Assembly (NCBI GenBank): GCA_030248135.1
Contig: JASANC010001673.1
Location: forward strand, 38,584-102,583
Source of the DNA: Theristus sp. LFF4_11
Lineage: Eukaryota > Nematoda > Chromadorea > Monhysterida > Xyalidae
DNA length: 64,000 bases
Direction of reading: 5' to 3'
Part shown: positions 39,601-59,825 of the stretch, in pieces
Layout of the letters: each line of letters starts with the position of its first letter
Position numbering within the stretch: the stretch's first letter is position 1
Notes under the pieces: model-generated
Seen by the model: the letters and a program-made list of their open reading frames with translations, nothing else
The model's database searches: none
What the model was told of the DNA's origin: nothing
Made by a program: the position numbers and the translations under genes

Positions 39601-40532
39601 GAGTGAAGTGAGGTTGTGATTGATTGTTAGGTTCAGCGTTTAAACATTAAACGTTAAACAGTGTATCCGACTGAGTTTGCACATATTTTCAAAGCGGCAA
39701 ACGCAGCGCAAAAATGTAAAATTATTAGGGTTGCCGAGAACATTTTATCAAAATGACGTGTGGACACGGACATGTGTTCCGTTTTTTCTGTGAAAACGAC
39801 AAACAAATTCGACAGAAGAAACGCACATCCGTTTGCAGAAAAACGTCACCGAATTGAATCTGTTGGTTCGTTGTTTTTGTATGCACGCACTGTACAAAGT
39901 AAACAATACACAACCAAAAAAATAGGTTGCCTTTGCCAGACGGCCGATTTGTTGGGAATGTGATCGGTGTTTCTTTTGTTTGAATTGTGTTTCATGCGGG
40001 AAATATCTGTTTACCTTTTCAGTATGAATTCAAATTGTTGATCGGATTATAGCGATATGCAAAAGAGATTGGGAAAGCGGAAAAACGTCAAAAGTGAACG
40101 GATGGAAAATAAAGAAAGCAAACACCAGTTGTGCTGCCAAAGAAAAGATACATAGTGTCGTCTTCCTTTTGCTTGTGTGTTGGTTTAAGCTAATTTTGTC
40201 TTTTCGCAAGCAGAAAAAAACACATCCTTTCAAAGGATTAACTTCAACTTATCTAACTTTATATGGTTTCTTAAAGTTAAGCTTGAATAATTTTATCAGA
40301 AACACAAATAAAACTAACCGATCACTGGCATCCTTGTCAGAAGAATGATGATGGCGAATAGGAAGATTCTGAGCTGTCGAACGTTGCAGTGATTGTTGAA
40401 CAGTTGAGTGGGAAATGCGAGATTCGGTTTGAAGTCGAATTGCAGTTCAACTGTCCATTCGGCAGTGTTGTTTGTCGCCATGTGGCTGCTTGCGAATGGT
40501 TGTTGATCTGACAACACAAGTTTAGGCTGCAT
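36612..40532 (-). CDS. Membrane-anchored EGF-family ligand (LIN-3/Spitz-like), 263 aa, 5 exons
   Basis: Exons in transcript order: 40319-40532, 38224-38398, 37769-37936, 37142-37277, 36612-36710; all phases agree. An alternative start at 40481 would give 246 residues. A hydrophobic stretch (RQLRIFLFAIIILLTRMP) near residues 55-70 serves as signal or signal-anchor. After it come a Pro-rich linker and one EGF domain with six cysteines: ECTDQYRELFCLHDGSC and then TPYCECNEGFYGRRCEY. About 20 residues later is a transmembrane helix (ISVGVTVLIILTFFVTVAV), then CLYRR and a cytoplasmic tail of about 80 residues. One EGF module just outside a membrane span is the layout of EGF-receptor ligands such as C. 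elegans LIN-3, Spitz and the TGF-alpha group. The ligand role is inferred from this layout; the exact orthologue is not shown. The fourth and fifth exons lack conserved motifs and are less sure. Confidence 0.83.
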
Positions 40533-43500
40533 AAATTGTTGGGATGGAAATAATTTCTGGCTTACAACAACTAAAATACTCCATTATCTGCCTCAAATTC
40601 AGTTCCGTGCCGTTTTTTCAATGTCAACTGTTTAGATTAGCCCTCGTTTAGTGTGCTCTGTGGTGTGCTTGTGTTTTTTTTCGAAAAAGTTTTTATTTCA
40701 AAGTGGTATGCTAGGTAGTTGATGTTTTTTCCAGAATTATAAGTTTTGCACCGGTTATAATGGCAAAGGTATGTCCTTGAGAACTCAGTCACCCACGACG
40801 GTTCCGCTGACTAGACTCATTATGGCGAGTAAAGTGGCCAGTCTCATGTGTGCTTTCACTGCTTAATTTGAATATCCATACACGTGTGCACGTTGTTGTG
40901 CCATCCTGATCTCGCAGTTTATGATTGCACTGTAATCAAACGTAGTGCTGTTTTGCCAGTATTGCATGGAGCACTACTGTTGCTCACCTCCATGTGCAAA
41001 TGTAACGGGGGGAGCTAACTACAACAAATTTCTACTATGTATATTGATTATTTTCCAATTGCATTCATATCTACATGTATGCAATTTTTTGCGCATTAAC
41101 ATATCGGTTTTTGATGACAGCTATCAAGGACGAAAATCGTTTTAATATCCGATCCGGATATAACGCTGTGCTAACAAACGTATGTTTTGATTTTATTGAA
41201 CGTGTCGTCTGACTGTGTGTGTGTTTTTGTTGTGCATCCATGTTTTCCATAATAAAAGAGAATAGTGTCGGCATATTATTTTTAAAAATGTCCTGTATAA
41301 GTGAATGCGCATGGTGTGTGCATGGTTAAACTATACCCATAATAAAAATATATCAAAAAACCTATTTTCTCGCTTTTTCTAGTGCTTTAAAGAGCAACGA
41401 TATAGCTGAGGTGCACTGATTTTGGGTGGGCCATCGGAAAATGTGCAAATGTGTGCACTGGGTTTGCCACCTCCGATATTTACCTTTTTGGTACAGAGAA
41501 CATGAAAAAAACGCTAATATTATTCAATGTTTGTCGTGTTTAAAAAAAAACGTTTTCATATACATTGTATACATGTAAGTTGTAGCTTGGAAAGAATGCA
41601 AACATCAACATGTCCATATCAGATCAATTTTGAAAGCATACGTACCAAGTTGATTGAGAAAGGTTCAGTTTATGGTAAAAGTTTCTGAAAGTTTCATAAC
41701 ATTAGTACAGTTCGCTGTCGTGTGAATCATTGTTTATCACAATAAGGGTGCATGCAGTTTTTGTGTATGTACCAGGTGCGTTTCTTTCGATCTACTTTAC
41801 AGTCTTGAAGTGGTATTTAGGTTGAATTCAGCTTTTAGTATCTAGGTCACAACGCTTGGTGATCAATTCTGTAGTATGATTCGGCACACCCTAAACATAC
41901 TGACTCTACGGTCCACTGAGATGACAAGCATGCGTGGGCTCCGAAACTTGTTGTGTTAAACTGTAAGATGTAAACCAAAAAGCAATTCAAATATTGCTAC
42001 AATATGTTCAACTTAGTAACAAATAAAACTGATAAACGTTTTCAGTGCACACGTGCTGAGTGTTCTAGCAGACTCTTTGTTGTGCTAAGTTTGGCGACAC
42101 ACTTTAGTGTTCGTCTCAAATAAAAAACTGACCAACATCACCAGAGCGTAATCCACGCCCTGCTATGTCAACAGCTGAAAGAGCCGCTTTACATTCATTA
42201 CTTTTTTCTGTGTTGCAGCGTATTTCTCAATCGTTTGCAAGATGAATAGAGTTTGAAACTGAAAGTGTTGCTAGTTTAGCAAGGTACATAAGCTAGGTGA
42301 CAAAAACAATTTAGTATTAAAGGCACTTAATCCAGATTTACTCAACCACGCGCTCTGCAAGTTCATGTATTCAACCACACAATGGAACTTTCACTTGCAC
42401 GTAATAAAAACATTCAGTGCCAGTGGATATTCAAAATCACTGGTCGACAGTAGTGTTAATGTTAATGTAAAGTGCAAACTTGTTCAATGCTATTCGAACC
42501 ATGCAAAAAAGATGATTTTATAGCCACAATTTGAATGTTAGTGTTTTGTTGATTTTGTCATGTTCATGTAAATTGGTGAGCAAAAACTAGCAACCTTAAT
42601 GGAAATGTGCCGGATTTAAACATTCACATACAATGTATTTATCATATCGATATTATCAAATTGTTTGGTAGTGTTGTTGAATAGGTTGTTGCTTGAAAGT
42701 GAAATAACTGAAAAAACACTTTACCGTATTGGTTTGGCAGTCTGATAGACGGTGAATCTGTCGAATGTTGGTGTAAAGCTGTCGATGATGGCAGTAGTGA
42801 CATTTTACCATAATTTGTGCTGCAGCGCCGTTGTGCGGCTTGCACCTCTGTCCGATGATTTGAAGCAGAATTATCACATAAATATCGCTGCGGCGTGTTG
42901 TGGAACTGAAGTTCAGCCCGATGCTTGTTGTAAGTGTCGGGGGACATGACGAGATTTCGCAATACTTGTTGTAATCAGCAGACAGTGATAAACCCGTTCT
43001 GGTATACCAGCGCCGACGCGCTGTCTGAAATTCAGAATGATCGTTGATTCATTTATCTGAACAGCGATGGACAAAAAGTACTGTTGATTAAAACATACAA
43101 CACATGTATCAAATACGATAGCGTAATAAAGGTGTACGCGACATATTTAGACAAAATACATCGATAATACATACAATATAAAATGTGTACCTGCCAGCTA
43201 GGACGAGCACACACACCAAAAGTGCCCAGAAAAGCAGAGCACTAAACTAGCTCGGCAGGCGAAACAGGCAGCTGCCGCTGCGGTCGGATATTGTTAGTCT
43301 GGGGCGATGGTGTGGGGTGTCTGACGAACGCGACGTGTAGCGTAACGAATGTGTGTATCGTATGTACGCGTGCACGTGTTTATGTTCGGCAAGAATGCTC
43401 ACCACCGGATCTGTGGCGGCAGAGGCTCCGCCTCTGCTCTCTCTCTCTCTCTAGCCTATAAATGTACCTTTTCACCCTGGTTACTACGGGCAAACAAAAC

Positions 43501-44435
43501 AACAAAGAGCGGCATGAGCAAACATGTTAGTCTGTGTATGTGTGTGTGTCTATGTTGCTATGGAATGAATGTTATATGATTGTGGGGTGAGTCTGCTTGT
43601 ATGACTGCGTTTCCGATTTGGTTTTCAAAAAAGTGAACTTGACTAAGCTTTGAGCAATATTTGGAGCGTTGGTGTGGGGTTGGAGCAGCTGACACAAAGT
43701 TGAAATGCGAACGGGAACAAGTTTTACAGTAAGGAATTAACTGTTTGCAACGATAATATAAAAACTTTGACTCATGTGTTGATATGTTTACGCGGAAGTT
43801 TCCAGGGTTACTATCAAAGAAACCGTGTTTGTTTTGTGTGGCTTTCGTTGCTTAGCGATGCAGTGCTTTTTATAGTAACCGAACGATTTTTTAATGATCC
43901 ATTCCAAACCTTTTAGAAACTTTTCTCCATAAAATGCTGCTTTGACATCCGGTGTGATAGTGTGGTATGCGTGATATCGACAAACACAAATAGATATATT
44001 CCTCTTTATTTTTTAAATTTCTGCATTCTGTTGGAAATGGGATAACCAGTTTGTTTTGCTGTGATGCGTTTACCCGCCGTCTGCCATGCCAAATGTTCGA
44101 TAGCTATTTGAGACAGTCCACCTTTTAGTAGTTTAGATTATCACACAAAGCTTAACAAACAACAACATGTTCATTGGATTCAGTACGTTTGGGTTAAACC
44201 CTTTATTGAAATATTGCATTCAAGAAGAAACCTCAACAAATGACGAAATGGAATAAAAATGAGAAATAATGTTAGAATAGAACCAAAAAAGGTGAGCAGA
44301 TGTTGTATTGAATGTAAATTCCAGTTTAATAGATTCGTCCGCAGATCCAAATGTTGGACGAAGTTTAAAGAGTGCATAATAGCTACAAAAAATTAAATAA
44401 ATAAGAATCCGCAACCATCGGTCACCAACGGTCGA
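40533..44435. other. 3.9-kb intergenic region, no gene recognised
   Basis: It lies upstream of the EGF-ligand gene and downstream of repeat-protein gene A, so it should hold the ligand's promoter. I see no recognisable coding exon. A CT dinucleotide run lies at about 43437-43452. The gene's long 5' region is compatible with complex developmental regulation, but no specific element can be named. Confidence 0.5.
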
Positions 44436-46030
44436 TCACTTTCGTTTCCTTCCGCCGCCTAAGTTGCCTATCGTCTCGGCGGCAATGTTCTCCTGGCCGC
44501 GAGTGTCCGGCCCTCTTAGTTCGGTGCCCGCTAATAAGACGCTCTGCAGGAGTTTCGGGTCTAGTGCCGCGAGCACGTCCTTAGAGAACGCATTCAACGC
44601 TTGCGGGCCAAGACGCCGCATGTGACCGGGCGGTATGGCGCGCAACGACGACAATGGTAGACGGGACAACCGCGCCGGCGGTATCGCCGACAGCTGCTGG
44701 TAGCTGATTTTTCGCCAGCCGGACGGCGGTATGATGGACATGGTCTCGGCGGTCAGTCCGCCCATGGTGTCCGGCGGGATGCGATCCATGACGCGCTCCC
44801 ACGGTATCGTGCCGAGGATTGTCGGTGTGTAGTTGTTGATCGCGTCTGGTGGTATACCGCTGATGACCGCTTCCCACGGGAGGTTCTGCACCTTGTCGAC
44901 CGGCAAGAACTGCACCATGTCGCCGATCGCTCGTGACTGAAATGTAGTTTCGGGCGATTTTTTTGGAGAACTACTAAAGAAAAGAAGATAGCGGTCGGTT
45001 TACCTTCAAGTGGCTGTCCTGTGTCATCTTGACAAGCACGTCATCTGGCAGTGTGGCGAGCACCGGCAACGACAACCTGGCGAGTGAGCCGCCCGGCACC
45101 TGACGCAACACGTCCGGCGGCATCGCGGCGACGTCGCCGACTGTCATCGTTTCGAATAGTGCGTCCAGCGAGTTTGTCGCGTCGCGGTGTGCTTGCTGAT
45201 AATAGTTGGCCAATTTGAAGAGAGCTATCAATTAGTTTTCGGTGATTTTAGCTTAAAGAACAGTCGAACAATGCAGATGATCCTGACTTGAATGTCTCGG
45301 TTTCCGGGCACCGGCTGTGGAAACTGAGTGCCGCCGTCCTGTGGCCACTGATCAAGCCCGTCATACGGATCGTAATCTTCCTCGTCGTCTCCGTTGTCGC
45401 CATTCTTTCCATTGTCCCCATTATCGTAGTCGTACTCGTAGTCTTCGCCATCGCGGCCACGACCTCGGCCTCCATCTGGACCTCCACCTCGACCTCCACC
45501 CCGACCGCCGCCATAATCTGGTTATGTGGATTCAATTATTGATTGAATTTGTATTATGTAATTAGGATTGAATTTAGATAAACTAATTAGTGTATAAAAT
45601 GAACGTGTTGGTTTGACTAGAAGTTGCTTTAGTTGGTTTAGATTTAGAAAAGTTACAGTATATGAAAAAACGGTGCTGAAACTCACAGTCGTCTTCGTAA
45701 TCGGGTTTGTACGGACTTCCGAATCCTCCGAACGGCGCCGGCGCTGCGGCTAAATTTGTGTTGTAAAGTAATTGACATCCCTTTTGACGTGTTTGCTAAT
45801 AGTTTGAAATGGGTTGTTTATTAGAATAATCTAAAGATTGACAAAAATATTATCCAAAGTAAGTGTAATCAAATACAAAGGGTTCCACTGTAAAACTCAC
45901 TGTGCGGCGGCGGCGGATATTCTAAAACGACCGGCTCAGGTTCGGGTTGCGCACCACACGCAAGCCCCCTATGCCACAATGAAAACAACACCGACAAGGT
46001 GCTCAACAAGTATGCCGTTGAGCGTGCCAT
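44436..46030 (-). CDS. Secreted 16-residue 'IPPxxL' repeat protein, gene A, 371 aa, 5 exons
   Basis: Exons in transcript order: 45901-46030, 45687-45749, 45288-45517, 45004-45195, 44436-44936; all phases agree. A signal peptide (MARSTAYLLSTLSVLFSLWH) precedes a Pro-rich segment, then a Gly/Arg then Asp/Asn-rich spacer (YGGGRGGGRGGG, DYEYDYDNGDNG), then QWPQDGGTQFPQPVPG. The folded part starts LFETMTVGDVAAMPPDVLRQ. In the last exon a 16-residue unit repeats: IPPDAINNYTPTILGT, a short IPWERVMDR, IPPDTMGGLTAETMSI, IPPSGWRKISYQQLSA, IPPARLSRLPLSSLRA, IPPGHMRRLGPQALNA, FSKDVLAALDPKLLQS. The C-terminus is basic (GGGRKRK). I do not recognise the family; the pattern is reminiscent of the superhelical repeats of mesothelin and stereocilin, which is inference only. 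Gene B next door is a paralogue. Confidence 0.85.
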
Positions 46031-47823
46031 TGTTGTAAATTCGTTGTAGCCTGAACAATTGACAAACGGTTTGTTCAAGACCGAATCAAGATCGCAAAAA
46101 TGGAACAATGAAGTTATATCATACGCTAAAAGCACATGGACCATGTCCGATGTTAGTTTACGCGTTTTCTCGTAGCCAACCCAAATTCTATTGTTCAGGA
46201 AGAATAAATCAAAACACCGCAGGCGAAAAGGGGACGAAAAAAGACATGGATGACATGAATGAATTGAACTCACCAAATTGTTGTGTGTTTGTGGACACTG
46301 TAGTAGTCTAAACAGTATAGAATTCGTAAATACAAACAACGACATACAGTTAGTAAGCATGAAAATTAAAACGCTGACAATTGCAGGGCAAGAAAACAGT
46401 GTGTTGCACGTGTACAGATGCAGTGTCGGTTCATTGTTTTAGATAAAAATGTGCACGCTTTTTGTAGTTGCCTGTGCTTGTAGAGTACGGCGTGCGTAAA
46501 CAGAATAAACTATTTTCCATGCATGCATGTTAGGAAGCAAGATTGCTTAACACAGAGTCGTAATAACAATGTGCTGAAAAAAATTCATAACTAAATTGAT
46601 ATTTTTGCAACAACAATTTTAAGAAATTTGTATGGTATCAATAGTGATCTACACACACGAGTTTTAACTTTTAACTTTCGCTGATCAGTACACTTGGAAA
46701 GAAAACAAAAGTTGTAAACTGTCCCATAGATTCGAGTCGGCCATGATGAAAAAGTTGCAGCAAGATTGTTGCGTTTGCAACACCTCTAAAAGTGATAGTT
46801 TTATTGATGCAAAAGAAAAACTTTGTTCGCAGTTTTCAAGTTTTAAAAAAGCTGATTGCAGACTGACGCCTGAAAAGTGTCTACCGAATAATTTAATCCA
46901 GTGATAAATGTGCAAAAATCATTCAAGTAAAATATATTTGGAAACTGTTCAGCGCTAATTTGTCGGTTGTTCTGTAGAATCCATTTTGACATGAAACAAT
47001 GATAAACGTTTTTTTTTATAAACGGCATCTAAAAATCGAATGTTAGTTTGCAATCGATCTGTGTGCACATTAATTCCAAAACTGGGTGGAAATAAAAAAC
47101 TGATCTCCCCTGTAACACTGTTGTCAATAATGACGTTCACAAACGGTTTTTACCCCCGCTAATAATCGCCGATTGTAAAGCATCTGTAAATAAATTACAA
47201 GAAACGCTGTTCAGTCACCGTCATGATGAGTGTGTGTTTGTCAGTGATGTTATTTTAATTTTCGCCAGAAACCGGATTCTCTGCTCAGTGCTTTTGCTGT
47301 AACTGTATTGATAGTTTTCACTGTTATTAGCGTGAATAGTGGCGATGTGACGATTTGTGTTGTTGAATGTTACTGCTGGTGTACTACGTAATACATGTAA
47401 CGTTGAACTTGAATGTCATGTGGATTTGTTTTCGGGAGCGCTGACTTTTTGGCTGAATTGGCAGAAAGAGCGAGAAAAAAATAATGTCAAAAAATTACGA
47501 TGCGATGGTATGATATTCAAATTTATCACTGAACCTTCTATGGGACTGTATGGTATGCCGTATTGAATCACTGATTTCAGCCGATCAAACAAAACGAAAA
47601 CAGAAAAATAGAACTAGGTACATAAATAAACGCAACCAATTTGAAATAGTGAGCAAAAAAAGAAATATGAAACGACACGGATTGACGGAGAGTATAATGA
47701 AATCCGTTATGCGGTTTTGTTTAAAAAGCTGGCACGCACAATAAAAGAGTAAATCAGTTTTCAATAATCAGAGAAACCGAGACATGGCATCACAATATCA
47801 TCCAATAAATACTATTATCCACT
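46031..47823. other. Spacer between the two repeat-protein genes, no gene seen
   Basis: AT-rich, with short open frames lacking motifs. It must contain the promoter of gene A and the 3' end of gene B. A Phe/Leu-rich minus-strand open frame extends upstream of gene A's ATG, but the signal peptide clearly starts at 46030. Confidence 0.5.
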
Positions 47824-49500
47824 TCATTCCCTGCCACACCATCGACAGAGCCTGTGCGTGTTACGCCACCGATTGTTCGGCCTTCGATTGTAGCCGAATC
47901 GTGGCATCTGATACGGCGAGCCTCTTCCTCGTCCGCCGCTGGTCGCCGCCAGGCCCAGGGTCAGCAGATCCGGGTGAATAGCGGCCAGGACGTCCTTGTC
48001 GAATGCGGCCAACTGCGCTGGCGACAGGTTCATCAGCAGCTCCAATGGGATCGCCTTCAGACTGCTCAACGGCAGACTCGCCAATTTTTTCGGTTTCATC
48101 GCGGCCAGTTGCTCGGGCGTGACGCGACTCCACGCGCGCGTCGGGATCAACTGGAGGACGGATGTTGATAGCTTCGACATTGTGTTCACCGGCACCAGGT
48201 GCATGATGTTGTACCATGGGATGGCGCTGACCGTCTCGGTGCTGAACGAGTTTAGCGCCTCCGGTGTGACGACGTCGATCAGTCGGTGCCACGGTAAGGT
48301 GGCGACTTTGTCCACGGGCAGAAAGCGGATGCCCTCGGTTAGTGCGCGGGACTGCAAGCAGATCATTGAGAAAAAGTAACTAAATAAATTGATGAATAAT
48401 AAGTGGATTGGTAACACGAATTAGTTACTTTGACAACTAAGTAATTTAATAATAAGTAAATGCTTCTTAAGTAAATAAAAAACAAGATAAGAGCCAGAAT
48501 AATAAATTAATTAAATAGTAAAGTAATAAATAATTAAAAGTAAGTTAATAATAATTAAAAAAATAAGTGAGAAATAACACGGACCAGTAACTTTGAAGTT
48601 ATCGACTAGGTTATGTTCTCATCTCAAGTTCAACCGACTTTAATGTGCTTGTCCACGTACAGTCGTTGCTTGATCTCGTCCGGCAGAACGTCCTGCACAC
48701 TCTTCGGCAGCATCAGTAACGTCGCGACCGGTATCTCGCGAAGCGTTTCAATTGGCATTTCGGCGATTTCGTCGATCGACAACGAGCCGAATACGAGGTC
48801 GATAGCGCTGCCGGCCGGCTCTCCGCCGCCGCCTTCGCCGCCGCCGTTGCCGCCTTCGCCGCCGCCGTTGCCGCCTTCCTCCTGTTTTGTTTTCTTATCG
48901 ACAGTTTGAATGGGTTTTCTTTCATTGTAAATTGAGAGAAGAGAGATCGTGTCAATGTTGACAAGTTGCAGTGAAAGAAAAGGAAACAACCAACTTTAGG
49001 CCCAGGGTACTGATTGCCGTCGGGCCACTGCCTCAGTGGGCCGATTGGCGGATTCGACTCTTGGTCCGGCTCCGCTCCGGCGCCGTTGCCGCCGTTTCCA
49101 TTGCCGTTTCCGTTGCCGTTCCCGTTACCATTGCCGTTTCCATTCCCATTCCCATTTCCCCCGCCGTTGCCACCCGCGCTCGGATCAGGATCACCGGAAC
49201 CTAACGTTCGTCGGATGTTACGATTTAGTATCTGAAATCGAAATCTAAATAATCCGGTGTCTATTATGATTCTCAATAATAATGTTTGTTTAAAAGTCAA
49301 CCCACCGATTTCGGGTGGAAGTTTTTGTTTGTCTGATAGATGTAATAGTAGTGGTCGCCACTCAGTGGATCCGCCTCTTCTAGCGGAGCATAGTAGTCGG
49401 TGTAATCTGCCACGTACGTATCGTAAACGGTCGAATCACCAACGGTCAGTGAAAATAGTGAAATTACTATCAGCAAACCCACTGATGGTGATGAAATCAT
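47824..49500 (-). CDS. Secreted 16-residue 'IPPxxL' repeat protein, gene B, 400 aa, 4 exons
   Basis: Exons in transcript order: 49306-49500, 48995-49231, 48639-48881, 47824-48351; every exon is a whole number of codons. The signal peptide is MISSPSVGLLIVISLFSLTV, followed by a Tyr/Asp-rich segment (DTYVADYTDYYAPLEE). A (Asn-Gly)n spacer leads to PLRQWPDGNQYPGP, and a second Gly/Glu spacer (GGNGGGEGGNGGGEGG) opens the next exon. The folded part reads SLSIDEIAEMPIETLREIPV. The last exon repeats the 16-residue unit: VTPEALNSFSTETVSA, short IPWYNIMHL, VPVNTMSKLSTSVLQL, IPTRAWSRVTPEQLAA, MKPKKLASLPLSSLKA, IPLELLMNLSPAQLAA, FDKDVLAAIHPDLLTL. Both paralogues keep SRA..(I/L).. and FLPVDKV at the start of the last exon. 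The C-terminus is Arg/Asn-rich with CRWCGRE. Function unknown; secretion is inferred from the leader. Confidence 0.85.
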
Positions 49501-52023
49501 TTTGTCTGAAAAAGATCATTTGCAAAAAACGGATTGGAGGTGTCTCAAAACGTTTTTTATTATTATTTATATCTCTATTTATTGATTATTTATATTATCA
49601 ATTATATTTACCACGAAACTTGAACCTGCCGCTCAAAAGTAACAAACACACACAAAGTTACACACAACCACATGCAGTTCGCGTGTGTTTGTTCTTGGTC
49701 ATGTTTAGTTTAAAGGAATTTTTACGCTGTAACAATCCACTGTGATGTGTTTGTTTATCTGCACAGTGATGAGTTTGTTGAGAAACATAAAAAGCTATTT
49801 TTTAGAGACAGTTACTTCTATGGGGAAAATTATTTGCCGCACTATACATCAGAAAGTGTGCTTGCTGTTTGTGCTGGGAACTAGCATATATTGTAAAGCA
49901 TGCATCAGAAGCAATGAAAGCAAAGCAAATCATGGGAAGTACACAAATAAACTGTCAAGACTATCACTGAAAATTATGATTTAATGTTTGTCACAAAGAA
50001 GCAAAACAAAGGGGCGGGGGAATTATTTCTGCGTTTGGACAAACATCGAGGACAAACCATATGAGTGATTGCCGTATTGGGTTCCCCATACTTTATGGGT
50101 CTTCATCACAAAATCGAGGGACCGGTACAAGTCGCTTGCACTATATTTACAGATTAGACATGGACTTCGTAAATCAAACCGTCTAGTATGTTTCAAAATG
50201 GGTAAATAGTAAATGAGTGTTTTAAGTGGAACAGTATTGAATTAGAACATTTGAATCCAACCCAGTGTTTGGCCAGGTTTAAAGAAACATATTACAACGT
50301 ACACTCTCCGCCAAGTAATCAACTTTATTCATCAAAGTTGTTCCAAGACCGTGCCCATGTCCTCAGTTCTACAGAACTGACTGCTCACTGTCTGTCCGCA
50401 ACTGCAGCAAATAAATCAAAAAATAATATCATCCGAAGTGACAAATGTATTTTTCTGAAAACCAACTTTTTCCTGCGTGCTTATACATCAGTCGTAGACA
50501 TGAAAAGCACCCCCAAAGTTTGGCAAATTCTCCCCACCTATTTTTAAAGAAGTTTTTAAAGTTTAAAAAATTCAAAGCCTACGCTACCCCTTCCCAGTTC
50601 CCAGCCGCGTCGTCACACCCTCAGTACCGATTTGTATACATTCTTAAAAGTGAATTTTTTGATTTTTGATCTGAGGTTGCTTGTAATGAGTCGTTGTAGG
50701 TTCCTAACCCTAAACCTAATCCTAATCCTAAGCCAAGCCTTTTTGATAAGGTGAAAATGATCAATTTAGTTTTTGCATTTTTTTCTTTCCTGTGTTATGG
50801 AGGAGGAGCACCGGAACTGCAGATGCAGCTGTTTTAATAATGATGCATTACGCTCAGGACCATACCGAAGATGAGGGGGGTGGGGGTGTACTGTACGTAC
50901 CCCTAGCTCGAAGTTGCGCCCTGTGGGGGGGGGGGGTCCCGTGACATTCACCCTCTAAATCCGCCCCCCCCCCCGTGGTTCTCCCCAACCCCCGTGGGTA
51001 TTCACCCCCTCCCAAAATGTTCCCAAAACCCAAAATTTTAAAAATCATGACTTTCGGTTCCCAGGTGCATAATATGCACTAAATATAAGGTTATTTAGTC
51101 TTACAAACAACTATCTTAGCATTTTTTTAATTTATAGCGTCTTCCATTGAAAAATTTGCAATAAAAAATGCAGGGGACGAGGGGTGCCACCTCCCACAAA
51201 CCGATTAGGATCCGGTGCTGCACCTCCCCAGCAGGAGACCGGGAGGACCCACTTACCCCCACCACCCCCAAAATTTGGCACCCTCCACGGGTAGGTACCC
51301 CCTACCTAAAAATGTCTCTCATCTTCGGTACTGACCCCACGCCAGCGCTGTTCGAATGCACCTATTTTTGTCGACCATCAGATTTTCCCCGGGCATTTTA
51401 AATTTTTTTTTAATTAATTTTTTTTGGTTTTAATAAAAAAATTGGGATTTTTTTACTATTTATTGCTCGAGCTTGTTTTCAGCAGCCACCCAGCGATAGG
51501 ATCGACTGACATTTTGACAACGTCAACGAGTGACATTTTGACAACTGACATTTGAGTGTGTTTGTGCCACCACGCCACGCCACCACCGAGGTGAGGTCCC
51601 GATTGCCCGTGAAGCCCGTTCCACTTTTTTTCCGTCGTAGTAGTCGATTTTTTCCGAAAGCTTAATTGTCACCGATGAACTAAACAGCAACAGACAAAAA
51701 AGGAGCACGAAGGAGACGTCAAAAATTGATAATTTCCATCACCTTTGTTGTCTCCGTTCGGTAGTGTCGACGTCGGCGTCGGTCGGCGGGTATTCTGTTG
51801 GTGTGCTCGACTAAAACCAAAAAACGGATTTCTTGTGACAACGCCAAAAAACAACTGCAACACGATACCATAAATAACGAAGCGGAGATAAAACTTTGTT
51901 TCTGGCAAACGATCAAGAACGGACATCATCAGGCGAGCGAGAGAGAAGCGACTGAAGATCAAATTAAAGCAGACACAATTTGAACGTGAATCGTGAAAAT
52001 AAGAAAAAAACGCGAACGGAACA
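49501..52023. other. Intergenic region with G/C homopolymers and telomere-like DNA
   Basis: No gene recognised. At 50703-50737 there are degenerate CCTAAC/CCTAAT/CCTAAG units. At about 50860-51340 a foldback carries inverted arms (ACCATACCGAAGATGAG on the left, CTCATCTTCGGTACTGACC on the right) around poly-G and poly-C tracts of 9 to 13 bases. The promoter and 5' leader of the G-alpha gene lie somewhere in 51500-52023. Confidence 0.5.

Positions 52024-59825
<7,802 letters not shown>

Noticed and set aside
45248..45565. Met/Glu/Thr-rich and Arg/His-rich frames
   Set aside because: Alternative frames of the Gly/Asp-rich exon of gene A; the chosen frame joins both neighbouring exons in phase.
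47996..48379. 127-codon + strand open frame
   Set aside because: It is the antisense shadow of the repeat exon of gene B, whose minus-strand reading has a leader, conserved paralogue and consistent splice phases.
49014..49248. + strand Pro/Phe-rich and Arg/Cys-rich frames
   Set aside because: These are shadows of the (Asn-Gly)n spacer codons of gene B; the periodic composition comes from the short DNA repeat.
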